Shown one piece after another: positions 16,092-25,024 of a DNA stretch of 64,000 nt. The DNA comes from Cloacibacillus evryensis DSM 19522 (lineage in GTDB: Bacteria > Synergistota > Synergistia > Synergistales > Synergistaceae). Under the pieces are notes generated by a model, which was not told the DNA's origin, searched no databases, and saw only the letters and a program-made list of their open reading frames with translations. Location: NCBI RefSeq assembly GCF_000585335.1, contig NZ_KK073872.1:3091283-3155282 (forward strand). The letters are read 5' to 3'. Within the stretch, counting starts at the first letter, position 1. Each line of letters opens with the position of its first letter. A program made the translations under genes and the position numbers.

Positions 16092-17111
16092 ATGCCTTGC
16101 AAATTGATCAACGCCGATACCGTACAGGAACTGCTCACCATGAAGGATACCGTCGACGCATGCGAGATCGCTTTTCGCGATTGGGGAAACAACGAGGTCA
16201 TATGTCCGACGAAGGTGACTTTGGAATTGGGAGAGGATGCCGAGTGGCCTCCCTATAAAAACGGGCTCAATGGAATGCCGGCGTATATACACAGCATGAA
16301 GAGCGCGGGGATAAAGTGCGTCGGCGGTTCCTTGAACAATCCATCGTGGGGCCTTCCTTACATAATCGCGCTGATATCGCTTTTCGATCCCGAGACCGGA
16401 GTATTTCGCTGCGTGATGGACGGAGAGCAGATCACAAATTACCGCACGGGCGCGCAGGCTGCCGTCGCAGCCAAATACATGACGGACAAGAAGAAGATAC
16501 GCCTGGGAATTTTCGGAACCGGCGCTCAGGGACGTACGCAGCTGATGGCGTTTGCTGAAGTTTTTGAGATAGAGGAAGCCATAGTGTACGACATCAGCAA
16601 CGAAGCGGTGCAAAAATATATCGCCGAGATGGCGCCGAAAACGAATATAAAAATCACCGCGGCGGACTCGCCCGAAAAAGTATTCGCGGGGACGGATATC
16701 ATCGTCTCGGTGACGCACGCCAGGAACAAGTTTATCAAAAATGACTGGTTCAAGGCCGGACAAATCATCTTCCCGATGGGGTCGTTTACTGAATGCGAAG
16801 ACGAACTGCTGCTCTCCGCAAACAGGGTTTTCGTCGATTCGATAGGACAGACCCTTCACAGAGGCGCGCTGAAAAATATCGTCGATACCGGCAAATTTAA
16901 CAGAGAAATGATAACCGCCACGATCGGCGAACTGGTGGCAGGCAAGGTCGACGGGCACATCAAAGAGGGCGAAAAAATCGTCTGCGTACCCATCGGCACC
17001 GGCGCGATGGACGTAGCAGTAGCGACAAAGGTCTACGAAAAAGCGAAAGCTCTCGGACTCGGAAGTTCCTTTGTATTTAATGATGACACCGAGGTTGAGC
17101 CCAAGCGCTAA
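16092..17111 (+). CDS. Ornithine cyclodeaminase/mu-crystallin family protein (copy 1)
   Basis: NAD(P)-binding protein of 339 aa. It shows GEQITNYRTGAQAAVAAKYM (the substrate and cofactor stretch of the family) at about 115-135, then the Rossmann motif GIFGTGAQGR at 139-148. Family members deaminate ornithine to proline, or act as imine or alanine dehydrogenases. The operon position behind an opine dehydrogenase suggests action on the released amino acid or on an imine intermediate. AGGAGG precedes the start. Two further paralogs are at 19417 and 27661, each in a different operon. Confidence 0.88.
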   Translation: MPCKLINADTVQELLTMKDTVDACEIAFRDWGNNEVICPTKVTLELGEDAEWPPYKNGLNGMPAYIHSMKSAGIKCVGGSLNNPSWGLPYIIALISLFDPETGVFRCVMDGEQITNYRTGAQAAVAAKYMTDKKKIRLGIFGTGAQGRTQLMAFAEVFEIEEAIVYDISNEAVQKYIAEMAPKTNIKITAADSPEKVFAGTDIIVSVTHARNKFIKNDWFKAGQIIFPMGSFTECEDELLLSANRVFVDSIGQTLHRGALKNIVDTGKFNREMITATIGELVAGKVDGHIKEGEKIVCVPIGTGAMDVAVATKVYEKAKALGLGSSFVFNDDTEVEPKR

Positions 17112-17128
17112 ATATCCACTGTCCGAAC

Positions 17129-17164
17129 GGTGGCCGGGAATGCGAAGAAACACTTCCGGCCACC
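17129..17164 (+). other. Intercistronic hairpin between the cyclodeaminase and RidA genes
   Basis: Stem of 11 bp (GGTGGCCGGGA paired with TTCCGGCCACC, one G-T pair) without a T-run. It more likely sets mRNA stability or partial termination than full termination. Confidence 0.6.
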
Positions 17165-17256
17165 ATTCAAAGGCTTATAACAATAACAGACCGCTAACAA
17201 AATCTCTCTGTAGGAATATGGCAAAAAATGGAACTTTCCATTTAGGAGGAAATCGG

Positions 17257-17643
17257 ATGACCCGCAAAGTGGTAAATTGCGATAAAGTACCGCCGGCGAT
17301 CGGATCTTACAGTCAGGGCGTATGGGCCGGGAATTTATTATTTTTGACCGGCGTGTGCGGCGCGGATGCCGGAAGCGGTGAAATTCTCGGCCACGGCGAT
17401 ATCCGCGTTGAGACAAAAGCGGCCATGGAAACGGCAAAAGCTATGCTTGCGTCGGAAGGGCTTACTTTCGATAACGTCGTGAACGCACGAATTTATATCA
17501 CAAGCTTTGACGACTTTAAAAAAATAGACGAAGTATATAGAAGTTACTTTACAGCGCCCTACCCTGCAAGGGCGACCGTTGAAACGGCGAAACTTGCCGA
17601 CGGCGCGCATGTGGAGATAGTTTTTGTCGCGTATAAGGAATAA
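17257..17643 (+). CDS. RidA family (YjgF/YER057c/UK114) protein
   Basis: Enamine/imine deaminase of 128 aa, the standard Rid length. The family arginine is in YPARATVETAKLADGAHVEI with Glu in the last motif; the opening PPAIGSYSQGVWAGN is also canonical. RidA hydrolyses reactive 2-aminoacrylate-type imines to oxo acids. The start at 17257 is fixed by TTAGGAGG 7-8 nt before it, against a longer reading frame from 17071 overlapping the upstream gene. Its place after opine dehydrogenase and cyclodeaminase suggests it clears imine intermediates. Confidence 0.92.
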   Translation: MTRKVVNCDKVPPAIGSYSQGVWAGNLLFLTGVCGADAGSGEILGHGDIRVETKAAMETAKAMLASEGLTFDNVVNARIYITSFDDFKKIDEVYRSYFTAPYPARATVETAKLADGAHVEIVFVAYKE

Positions 17644-17670
17644 TATAAACCTGCCGCGCCGCGGCTTACG

Positions 17671-17725
17671 CTTGAGGTTTCGCCTCCGCCTCACAGTTAA
17701 CGGAGGCTGAAGGCAAAACCTCAAG
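17671..17725. terminator. Long hairpin after the RidA gene
   Basis: CTTGAGGTTT-x-GCCTCCG pairs with CGGAGGC and AAAACCTCAAG across an internal bulge. There is no clear T-run, but it lies between two convergent genes and could end transcripts from either side. Confidence 0.5.
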
Positions 17726-17740
17726 TCGCTAAATCTGCCT

Positions 17741-18073
17741 TTAAAATATCCTGTCGCCGTCCGCGACCTTTTCAGTCAACCGGAGCAGGACCACGCCCTG
17801 CGCCGATTCGGAGCCGAGGATGCGGACTTCGCTCTTTACCGAGCCGATGCGCATCGGTTCAAGGTTGACGCAGCAGACGACCTGCTTGCCGACCAGTTCC
17901 TCCGGCGTATAGAGCGCGGTGATCTGTGCGGACGAAGTCTTTACGCCAAGCTCGCCGCCGAAGTTTATTTTCAGCTTATAGGCGGGAGTTCTGGCCTTTT
18001 TGTTGATCTCAGCCTCGATGACCGTGCCAACGCGCATCTCTACTTTGTCGAAATCTTCCACCGTGATCATCAT
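17741..18073 (-). CDS. csaA: CsaA-type tRNA-binding domain protein
   Basis: Single OB-fold tRNA-binding domain, 110 aa. The sequence VEMRVGTVIEAE, ARTPAYKLKINFG, KTSSAQITALYTPEELVGKQVV and SEVRILG follows the CsaA pattern, a homodimeric protein related to the C-terminal domain of methionyl-tRNA synthetase and described as a secretion-related chaperone. Length matches CsaA closely. GGGGGA lies just before the tandem ATG codons. It appears monocistronic. Confidence 0.9.
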   Translation of the reverse strand: MMITVEDFDKVEMRVGTVIEAEINKKARTPAYKLKINFGGELGVKTSSAQITALYTPEELVGKQVVCCVNLEPMRIGSVKSEVRILGSESAQGVVLLRLTEKVADGDRIF

Positions 18074-18323
18074 TATCTTCCCCCAAAGCTAAAATTCAGA
18101 GAGATCCATCTTCCCAACCGCCAAGGTGAGAAACTGCGTACCGGCGCGGAGCGCAGCCGCGTCTGATCAAAAAGGCGCTCTTGACTGCCGGCTTTATGCG
18201 CTTCGGCAGTTGAAGTATACAATAAAGCCGGCCCCTTTTCCATGAATGCCCCGACGTACCGGCCATGCCTGACGGCTGCGGCGACAGGGCAAAAATGCCT
18301 GATGCTCGGCGGCATAACAAAAG
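18074..18323. other. Intergenic stretch without a supported feature
   Basis: Contains short minus-strand reading frames with no family resemblance or ribosome site. The csaA promoter should lie here but no convincing -35/-10 pair was seen. Confidence 0.4.
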
Positions 18324-18360
18324 AAAAGACGGGAACGACATATGCCGCTCCCATCTTTTT
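18324..18360 (-). terminator. Terminator of the YeiH-family gene
   Basis: Near-palindrome AAAGACGGGAACG/CGCTCCCATCTTTT around CATATG, with A/T tails on both sides; 43 bp past the stop on the minus strand. Confidence 0.7.
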
Positions 18361-18402
18361 TGCAACAGTACGCTCTTAAATTGATGCCGGCGCGCGGAGG
18401 CG

Positions 18403-19359
18403 CTATATTCCTAAATTCGGCATCAGGCCGTTTTTCACCGCCAGCAGCGTAAGCACGGAAATTATCAGCCAGAGCAGGACCGCCATGACGAGCGGTTTCG
18501 CGCCGATCTTTTTCAGCGCGGGGCGGCTCAGTCCGCCGCCTATGAGGAAGAGCGTTCCCGTCATCAGGTGTTTCCCCGCGAGCGCGCCGTAATTGCAGAG
18601 CGTTTCGAGTGAGGGGAAGAGCATGCGTATGGCGGCAGCGGCCAGGAACCCCACAAGGAACCATTGAAAGGCGGCTTTGCTTTGTGTACGGTTCAGCTTG
18701 GCTCCGGCGATCGAAAGGGGAAGTATCCAGAGCGCACGCGTCAATTTTACCGTCGCGGCGATCGCGAGCGCCTGCGCGCCGTAGATCGAGGCCGCGCCGA
18801 CGACGCTGCTGGTATCGTGTATGGCAAGCGCCGACCAGAAGCCGAATTGCTGCTGCGAAAGCCCCAGTAAATGTCCGAGCGGCGGGAATATAAGCAGCGC
18901 GATGCCGTTCAGAAGAAAGACGACGGCCATCGCCACTCCGGTAGCAGTCTGATTCGCGCCGATGGCCGGCGACATCGCGGCGATGGCGCTCCCTCCGCAG
19001 ATCGCGGTACCGGAGCTTATGAGCGTGCAAAGGTCGCGTTCTACTTTGAACGCGCGCCCGAGGAACGCCCCGATGGCAAGCACGGCGCTGATCGATATCA
19101 TCGTGACCCATATCGAAGTCAGCCCCACTCGCAGCACGACGTCCAGCTGCATGCCAAAGCCGAGCAGTATTACCGCGAGCTGCAGCAGCTTTTTTGAGAC
19201 GGCCCCCGTCTCTTTCATGACGGGATTGCCGACCGTCAGGGCGATGAACGCGCCAGCCGCGAGGCCGATGGCGGGGTTGGGCGTAAGAACGGAGAGCGCC
19301 AGCGCCGCGCAGAACCATACATATTTGTTGCCGTTTATTCTTTCCAAAATATCTTTCAT
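18403..19359 (-). CDS. YeiH/UPF0324 family membrane protein (putative sulfate exporter)
   Basis: Integral membrane protein of 318 aa with about ten hydrophobic segments. Family signatures are LLQLAVILLGFGMQL, SSGTAICGGSAIAA and ALAIHDTSSVVGAA. Members are annotated as putative sulfate or organosulfonate exporters without firm biochemical proof. It is 57 bp downstream of the cyclodeaminase gene at 19417 and may be part of that leftward operon, but a role there is not evident. Confidence 0.87.
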   Translation of the reverse strand: MKDILERINGNKYVWFCAALALSVLTPNPAIGLAAGAFIALTVGNPVMKETGAVSKKLLQLAVILLGFGMQLDVVLRVGLTSIWVTMISISAVLAIGAFLGRAFKVERDLCTLISSGTAICGGSAIAAMSPAIGANQTATGVAMAVVFLLNGIALLIFPPLGHLLGLSQQQFGFWSALAIHDTSSVVGAASIYGAQALAIAATVKLTRALWILPLSIAGAKLNRTQSKAAFQWFLVGFLAAAAIRMLFPSLETLCNYGALAGKHLMTGTLFLIGGGLSRPALKKIGAKPLVMAVLLWLIISVLTLLAVKNGLMPNLGI

Positions 19360-19416
19360 AGCTATACCGTCCTCCCCTTTCTTATGCCCGCAAAACCCCG
19401 CCGTGGCCGATGTTTT

Positions 19417-20412
19417 CTAACGATAGAAAAGCTTTGTGCCGATATTGTTGGCAACGGCCTTCTTGTAATATAACCGGCCGAGCGCGATGTCGTTTATCGA
19501 AAGTCCGCGGTGCCAGAAGAGGATGCGCTCGTCGTCATTCTCGCGTCCCGTCTTTTTGCCGGCCACGATCTCGCTCAGTTCGGCGTAAAGCGTCTTTTCC
19601 GTCAGCTTGCCGGCCCTCACATGCGGGCTCAAGCTGCCGAGTTTTCCGCCCTCTTTGCACTGTCCCCAGTCATCGACGACGATCTTGTCCATAACGTCGG
19701 TCAGTGTGATCTCGTTTGCGCATATCGTTCCGTAGGGGACGACGAAGTCTCCGGGCTTGACCCATTCTGTTTTGAGAAGCGGGGCCGGCTCGATCAGGCG
19801 CGTGGCTTCGATCATTATGTCGGCGCCTTTCAGGCATTCCTCGCTGTCTTTGGCGATCACTATTTTTTTGTGCAGACGGGCTTCGAGAGCCTGCGCAAAG
19901 GCCTCCATCGACTCGCGTCTTCTGCTGTTTATCCGGATCTCTTCAAAATCATAGAGATGGTCCAGCAGCACCACATTCCAGAAGGCCGTTCCGCGGCAGC
20001 CGAGGTGCCCGAGCACGCGGTTCGATTTTTTCGCGAGATACTTGGCGCCCACCGCCGTAAGCGCGCCGGTGCGGATCGAGGTTATCGCCGTGGCGTCCAT
20101 GATCGCGTACGGAGCTCCGTTCTCGGGGTCGTAGAGGCTGAGCAGCGACATCTCGGAGGGCAGGTCTTTCTTGTAGTTGTAGACATAGTCGCCTACCACC
20201 TTGACGCCCGCGACATGCTCCGGCTCGATGTAGCCGCGCAGTACGTTGAAGTGTCCGTTATATTCGGGATTGGGATGGATGTGGACGCGCGGCTCTACCA
20301 TCGCCTGCCCCGTCCCCTGAGCCCGCAGGCTCTCTTCGACGGCCTCCAATATTTCGTCATTGGTGATGCCGAGCTGGTCTATGTCTTTTGCGTTTAGATA
20401 TAGTATGTCCAT
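19417..20412 (-). CDS. Ornithine cyclodeaminase/mu-crystallin family protein (copy 2)
   Basis: Family member of 331 aa. The sequence DATAITSIRTGALTAVGAKYL carries the substrate-binding Arg and is followed by a Rossmann-like GHLGCRGTAFWN, a variant of the GxGxQ motif. It diverges clearly from copies 1 and 3 (for example longer central loops), so a different substrate is likely. It lies in a leftward operon after the NhaC antiporter, racemase and ammonia-lyase, suggesting a step in amino-acid catabolism such as imine reduction or deamination. Confidence 0.86.
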   Translation of the reverse strand: MDILYLNAKDIDQLGITNDEILEAVEESLRAQGTGQAMVEPRVHIHPNPEYNGHFNVLRGYIEPEHVAGVKVVGDYVYNYKKDLPSEMSLLSLYDPENGAPYAIMDATAITSIRTGALTAVGAKYLAKKSNRVLGHLGCRGTAFWNVVLLDHLYDFEEIRINSRRRESMEAFAQALEARLHKKIVIAKDSEECLKGADIMIEATRLIEPAPLLKTEWVKPGDFVVPYGTICANEITLTDVMDKIVVDDWGQCKEGGKLGSLSPHVRAGKLTEKTLYAELSEIVAGKKTGRENDDERILFWHRGLSINDIALGRLYYKKAVANNIGTKLFYR

Positions 20413-20482
20413 AATAATACCCCTTTCATTTCATTGGCACAGATCGCTGTGCCGCATTCAGGTTTTTTGTAAACCTTCTGTT

Positions 20483-21937
20483 CTACCCCACAACCACAGG
20501 GTTGCTGGCGGCAGCTTCTTCCTGCGCAATCTTTTCCATTTCCTCGGGAGAGAGCTTGGCGATACTGAAGCCGGTAAAGCCGAATATCATTGATATGATC
20601 GGGCTGATCATGCTGAAGAAGCAATATGGGATGTACATCATAGGATCGACCCCAAACGTGCCGGAAAGGAATGCCGCGTCGGTGGAATAGGGAACCAGCG
20701 GAGCGGCCACCGTGCCCGCGTCCTCGCAGCAGCGCGACAGGTTCTTGGGCGCCAGGCCGCGTTGGCGATATATATCCTTATACATCCTGCCGGGCAGCGC
20801 GATGGCGCACTTCTGCACACCGGAGGCGAAATTGATGAACAGCGAGGTAAGGAGCGTGGAGAAGATCAATTTTCCGTCTGTATCGGCAAATTTTATGATA
20901 CGCTCAATGACCACGTTCACAACTCCGATGCGCTCGATCACGCCGTTGAAGGAGAGGGCCAGCAGCCCCAGCGCCGTCGTGCCCAACATGGAATTGATAC
21001 CGCCTCCGCTCAGAAGCTTATCCACCTCGGCGACGCCTGTATTCACCGTCACGCCCAGATGCGAAGCGCGGATGATATCCGCCATGCCCGCGCCCTGGAA
21101 GAGCGCCGCGCAGACGGCTCCAAGGATAGCGCCCACCATCAGCCCGGGCAGAGCGGGCACCTTTCTAATCACCAACATGATGACGACGGCAGGGGGGAGG
21201 AACATCAACAAGGAGACTTTGAACGATCCTGATATCGCGTTGCGCAGGATGCTGATTTTATCGTAATCCAGCTCAGTTCCGGCAAATTTAAGTCCTAGCA
21301 CGCCATATATAGCCATCGCGATCAGTATGCTGGGAATAGTCGTATACATCATGTGTCTTACATGGTCAAACAGAGTAGCTCCCGAGACCGCCGGCGCAAG
21401 ATTGGTCGTATCGGAGAGCGGGGAAAGCTTATCGCCGAAGTAGGAACCGGAGATAAGCGCGCCCACTATCAGGCCGTCGGGGATGCCCAAACCCCGGCCG
21501 ACGCCGAGTAAAGCCACACCGACCGTTCCCAGCGTCCCCCATGAGCTTCCGGTGAACAAGGAGACCACGCCGCAGATAGCGCAGGCCGTGACCAGAAAAA
21601 TCTTCGGCGAGAGCAGCTCAAGTCCGTAATAGATCATCGTGGGCACAACTCCGCCCAGCGTCCATGTGCCGATGATGATACCGACTACCAGCAGCATGAG
21701 GATAGACGCCATCGCCGACGCGATAGAGTCGATAATGCCCGCCTCGATTTCCGCCCACGAAAATCCTTTCAGCATACCGATCGTGGAAGCGACCACGATG
21801 GAGGCCACCAGCGGGATATGCGGTTTCCCTCCGAATAGGAGTATCGTGCTCAGCATGGATACGATAAGGAAAGCAAATACTATAAAAGCATCTGCTAAAG
21901 TGATCTTTCGGGATTTTTTATCTTTCACTTCATGCAC
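20483..21937 (-). CDS. Na+/H+ antiporter, NhaC family
   Basis: Membrane antiporter of about 484 aa with eleven or twelve hydrophobic segments. Family hallmarks are GTLGTVGVALLGVG, GSYFGDKLSPLSDTTNLAPAVSG and DAGTVAAPLVPYSTDA. NhaC proteins next to amino-acid enzymes often act as amino-acid or carboxylate exchangers (MleN-like). The start is taken as GTG at 21937, with AGGAG 6 nt before it; GTG at 21928 is nearly as good. It follows the racemase and ammonia-lyase genes in the same direction and probably feeds their substrate. Confidence 0.87.
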   Translation of the reverse strand: MHEVKDKKSRKITLADAFIVFAFLIVSMLSTILLFGGKPHIPLVASIVVASTIGMLKGFSWAEIEAGIIDSIASAMASILMLLVVGIIIGTWTLGGVVPTMIYYGLELLSPKIFLVTACAICGVVSLFTGSSWGTLGTVGVALLGVGRGLGIPDGLIVGALISGSYFGDKLSPLSDTTNLAPAVSGATLFDHVRHMMYTTIPSILIAMAIYGVLGLKFAGTELDYDKISILRNAISGSFKVSLLMFLPPAVVIMLVIRKVPALPGLMVGAILGAVCAALFQGAGMADIIRASHLGVTVNTGVAEVDKLLSGGGINSMLGTTALGLLALSFNGVIERIGVVNVVIERIIKFADTDGKLIFSTLLTSLFINFASGVQKCAIALPGRMYKDIYRQRGLAPKNLSRCCEDAGTVAAPLVPYSTDAAFLSGTFGVDPMMYIPYCFFSMISPIISMIFGFTGFSIAKLSPEEMEKIAQEEAAASNPVVVG

Positions 21938-22028
21938 CTCTTTCTCCTGCCATCTTTTACAGTTCACACCACATCCAAAGCCGCGACATTTTCTGATGAG
22001 CGGCCCCACCTTGTTTTTTTACCGGGTT

Positions 22029-23159
22029 TTACGACAAAAAGACGCGCTCGACCCGGTTGCTGATTATGCTGCTCAAGAAAACTATCGATTCTCCGCAGAA
22101 TTTGCGCCAGTCATAGACCGTGAGCTCGTCGTCCCCGTCTTTGCCGAGCAGAGTGACTTCATTGTTGAGAGCGACGTTCGTGACTCCGTCTATTTCCAGC
22201 CAGGTCTGATCCATGGATGTGGCGAGGAAGCGGCACCTCTTGCCGTTGACTAAGGCGAACCCTCCGCCCATGAGCATCGGGCGGTAATAACCGTCGCCGA
22301 AGCCCACGGATATGGTCGCCACCCGAATCGGCTCTTTAGCGATAAAGTACCGGTTATAGCCAATGGACTCTCCGGGCTGCAAGGTCCTGAGCTGCGTAAC
22401 GAAACAGCGCCAGGTCACTGCCGGTTCGACGCCAAGAGCGTTTTTAGGCTTTTCATTGTTGTCGTAACCAAAGAGCAGGTTCCCGGGACGGACGGCGGTG
22501 CCGTATGCCTCTGAAAACCATACGGCGGCGCAGCCGTTGCAGGCGTGTATGTAATCCAGCTCCACGCCGCAGGCCTTTATTTCCCCGATTGCCTGTTTGA
22601 AAAGCTCGAATTGTCCTAAAGTAAGGCTGTGATCCTCGATATGGCTCGCCGCAAAGTGAGTAAAGGCGCCGCGCACTTTGATATGCGTCTTTGTTTTTAT
22701 ATATCTGACAAAGTTTGTGAGTTCTTCCCCTGGCTTAACGCCGATACGATTCAATCCCGTATTGATTTTTATCTGGATCTCGGCGATTTTTCCCTGTTTC
22801 TCCGCTTCACGGTCCAGCAGGTCGACGTATTCGCGCTCAAAGGCGGTGGTTTGTATTGAATAGGCTACAGCGGCGGGTATATTGTTGAAGGGAGCCCCGC
22901 CGAGCACCAGCAATTCGCAGCTGATCCCCGCTTCGCGGAGCTCCGCGGCTTCGCGCACATGCGCGACGCCAATCATTTTAGAACCCAATGTACCGGCATA
23001 AAACTTAGCCAACCCAACTCCGCCGAGCCCGTAGGCGTTTCCCTTTAATATGGGGATAACCTCAACGCCTGATCCTACGCACGCGCGAATCTTCTCAAAA
23101 TTACTTTTTAATTTGTTAAGATCCACCGCCATGTATGAGTTATATACATCAGGGCTCAT
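22029..23159 (-). CDS. Alanine racemase family PLP enzyme
   Basis: Fold-type III racemase, 376 aa. The PLP lysine is in PILKGNAYGLG near residue 39, the opposing catalytic tyrosine in GESIGYNRYF near 265, with SVGFGDGYYRP and SMDQTWLEI as further Alr signatures. The N-terminal domain is the TIM barrel, the C-terminal a beta domain. Context between an ammonia-lyase and a transporter argues for catabolic amino-acid racemisation rather than cell-wall alanine supply. The substrate could be broader than alanine; sequence alone does not decide this. Confidence 0.86.
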   Translation of the reverse strand: MSPDVYNSYMAVDLNKLKSNFEKIRACVGSGVEVIPILKGNAYGLGGVGLAKFYAGTLGSKMIGVAHVREAAELREAGISCELLVLGGAPFNNIPAAVAYSIQTTAFEREYVDLLDREAEKQGKIAEIQIKINTGLNRIGVKPGEELTNFVRYIKTKTHIKVRGAFTHFAASHIEDHSLTLGQFELFKQAIGEIKACGVELDYIHACNGCAAVWFSEAYGTAVRPGNLLFGYDNNEKPKNALGVEPAVTWRCFVTQLRTLQPGESIGYNRYFIAKEPIRVATISVGFGDGYYRPMLMGGGFALVNGKRCRFLATSMDQTWLEIDGVTNVALNNEVTLLGKDGDDELTVYDWRKFCGESIVFLSSIISNRVERVFLS

Positions 23160-23183
23160 TGTGATATTCTCAAAGCCTACAGT

Positions 23184-24797
23184 TTACAGCTCGCACCCCA
23201 GAGCCTGTTCCACCGCTTTAAGGATGGCGCCTTCCTGTGTCAGGCGGATGGCGGGGACAGACTGCCTCTGCATATAGATGTCGTCCATTTCGTAGGGGAT
23301 GGCGTCGGTGAGAACCTTGTAGGCGGCCTTCGTTCCTTCACCCAGTTCAAATTCTCCCAGGTCTTTCTGCGTCACCCACACGCCCCTCGCGCCGACGAGG
23401 AATTCAATGCCGAGGATTTTATAGAGATTGTCGATTATTTGCTTCGTCTTGCGGCAGGCCCAGGGCGCCATGCTTACGTGATCTTCCTGGTTTGACTTGG
23501 TGGGGATTGAATCCGCACTGGCGGGGAAGCAGAGCGTCTTGTTCTCGGAAGCGAGCGCGGCGGCGGCGCAGGTGATGACCGGGTAGCCGCAGTTGAGTCC
23601 GTGCGGTTCGCCGCTGAGCATGGGCGGCAGGCCATAGCTCAAGGTCGGGTCGCAGATGGAGAAGCTGCGGCGCTCCGAAATATTTCCGATTTCAGCCAGC
23701 GACATAGCCAGTATATCCATCGCGAACGCCACCGGTTCCCCGTGGAAGTTGCCGCCGCTCAGGAATTCCAGCTTTCCGTCTTTGCCCCAGAATACCAGCG
23801 GATTGTCGGTGGCGGCGTTGATCTCGCGCTCAAGCGTCTGCTTGGCGTATTCAAGATTGTCGCGGCACGCTCCGTGAACCTGCGGCACGCAGCGCAGGGA
23901 ATAGAGGTCCTGGACTCTGGCCTGATAGACGGGGTGCATGATGTCGTTCTTCAAATGTACCTTGCGGCATTCATCGGTCGCGCGCGTCGTGCCGCGAACC
24001 AGACGCCTGATATTGGCCGCCGTCTTTTTCTGCCCTTCCTGCTTGCGGACGTCCTGTATGCGGGGGTCGAAGGCGGCCTGTTCGCCGCGCATGGCCTCAA
24101 GGCTCAGCGCGCAGGCGATCTCGGACTGCTTGATAAGCTGCTCGGCGTCAAAACAATTCAGCGCGGCCATTCCGGTGAAAATCGTCGTGCCGTTGATCAG
24201 CGCCAAAGCGTCCTTCGCTTTCAGCTGGAAGGCAACGGGGGTAATACCGGCCTTCTCCAAAGCCTCCGGCGCGGAAAGCCGTTCGCCATTATAGTACGCC
24301 TCCGCTCCTTCATAACCCATCAGCACGGCAACCATGTGCGACAGCGGCCCCAAATCACCGCAAGCGCCGACGGAACCCTGGCATGGGATAACGGGATGTA
24401 CTCTCTTATTAAGCATCTCAACAAGGCGGTCAAGCGTTTTCATTCGCAGGCCGGAAACGCCCTGGCACAGCGCATTGATGCGCACCAGCATACCGGCGCG
24501 CACGACTTCCTCCGGCAAAGGGTCGCCCACACACGCAGCGTGAGAAAAAATGGCGCGCTTCTGGAACTCGTCATTCTCCTCCATAGAAATGGTGAAGTCT
24601 TTCAGCTTACCGAGCCCCGTGTTAAATCCGTAGGTCGGGGGAGCGTCCTCCGTGATCCAATGTTCCTCTATATACTCGCGCACACGGTTGATTTCATCTC
24701 TGCTCTCCTGTGCGATCTCCACTTGGGCATTCTCCCTGGCGACTTTGACTAGATCCTTAATGGTAAGATTGTGTCCGTTCAATACTATGCGTTCCAT
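23184..24797 (-). CDS. Histidine/aromatic ammonia-lyase family with Ala-Cys-Gly cofactor triad
   Basis: MIO-type ammonia-lyase of 537 aa. Active-site elements of histidine ammonia-lyase are present: TYGFNTGLGKL, FSHAACVGDPL, ALINGTT, QDLYSLRCVPQVHG and NQEDHVSM. The MIO triad, normally Ala-Ser-Gly, reads Ala-Cys-Gly in GSVGACGDLGPLSHM (codon TGC at about 24354). For Pseudomonas putida HutH a Ser-to-Cys change at this position was reported to keep activity, so the enzyme is probably functional. It would release ammonia from histidine or a related amino acid. First gene of a leftward operon, divergent from LysR. Urocanase and other hut genes are absent nearby. Confidence 0.88.
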   Translation of the reverse strand: MERIVLNGHNLTIKDLVKVARENAQVEIAQESRDEINRVREYIEEHWITEDAPPTYGFNTGLGKLKDFTISMEENDEFQKRAIFSHAACVGDPLPEEVVRAGMLVRINALCQGVSGLRMKTLDRLVEMLNKRVHPVIPCQGSVGACGDLGPLSHMVAVLMGYEGAEAYYNGERLSAPEALEKAGITPVAFQLKAKDALALINGTTIFTGMAALNCFDAEQLIKQSEIACALSLEAMRGEQAAFDPRIQDVRKQEGQKKTAANIRRLVRGTTRATDECRKVHLKNDIMHPVYQARVQDLYSLRCVPQVHGACRDNLEYAKQTLEREINAATDNPLVFWGKDGKLEFLSGGNFHGEPVAFAMDILAMSLAEIGNISERRSFSICDPTLSYGLPPMLSGEPHGLNCGYPVITCAAAALASENKTLCFPASADSIPTKSNQEDHVSMAPWACRKTKQIIDNLYKILGIEFLVGARGVWVTQKDLGEFELGEGTKAAYKVLTDAIPYEMDDIYMQRQSVPAIRLTQEGAILKAVEQALGCEL

Positions 24798-25024
24798 GAG
24801 CAGCCTCCATAATTATTGATAATATAGGTCAATCTCTTTTTGCTTGTACCGATTGGGGATATGCGCATCTCCTTGTGACAAGGCAAATATACGCCATTGA
24901 CTCTGACATGTAAAATTGTAAAATATATATGTACCATTGGTAAAATACTATAGATGCTGTGATTTTAATTTTTTAATAAAAAGCTATCGGTAAGTCAATA
25001 TATTTTAAGACAGGGGCGAGCCTG

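Noticed and set aside
18073-18354. 93-codon minus-strand frame upstream of csaA
   Set aside because: No ribosome site, no family resemblance, spans a terminator.
18194-19318. 374-codon minus-strand frame overlapping the YeiH gene
   Set aside because: Same-strand out-of-frame shadow; Arg/His-rich translation, and the YeiH frame is convincing.
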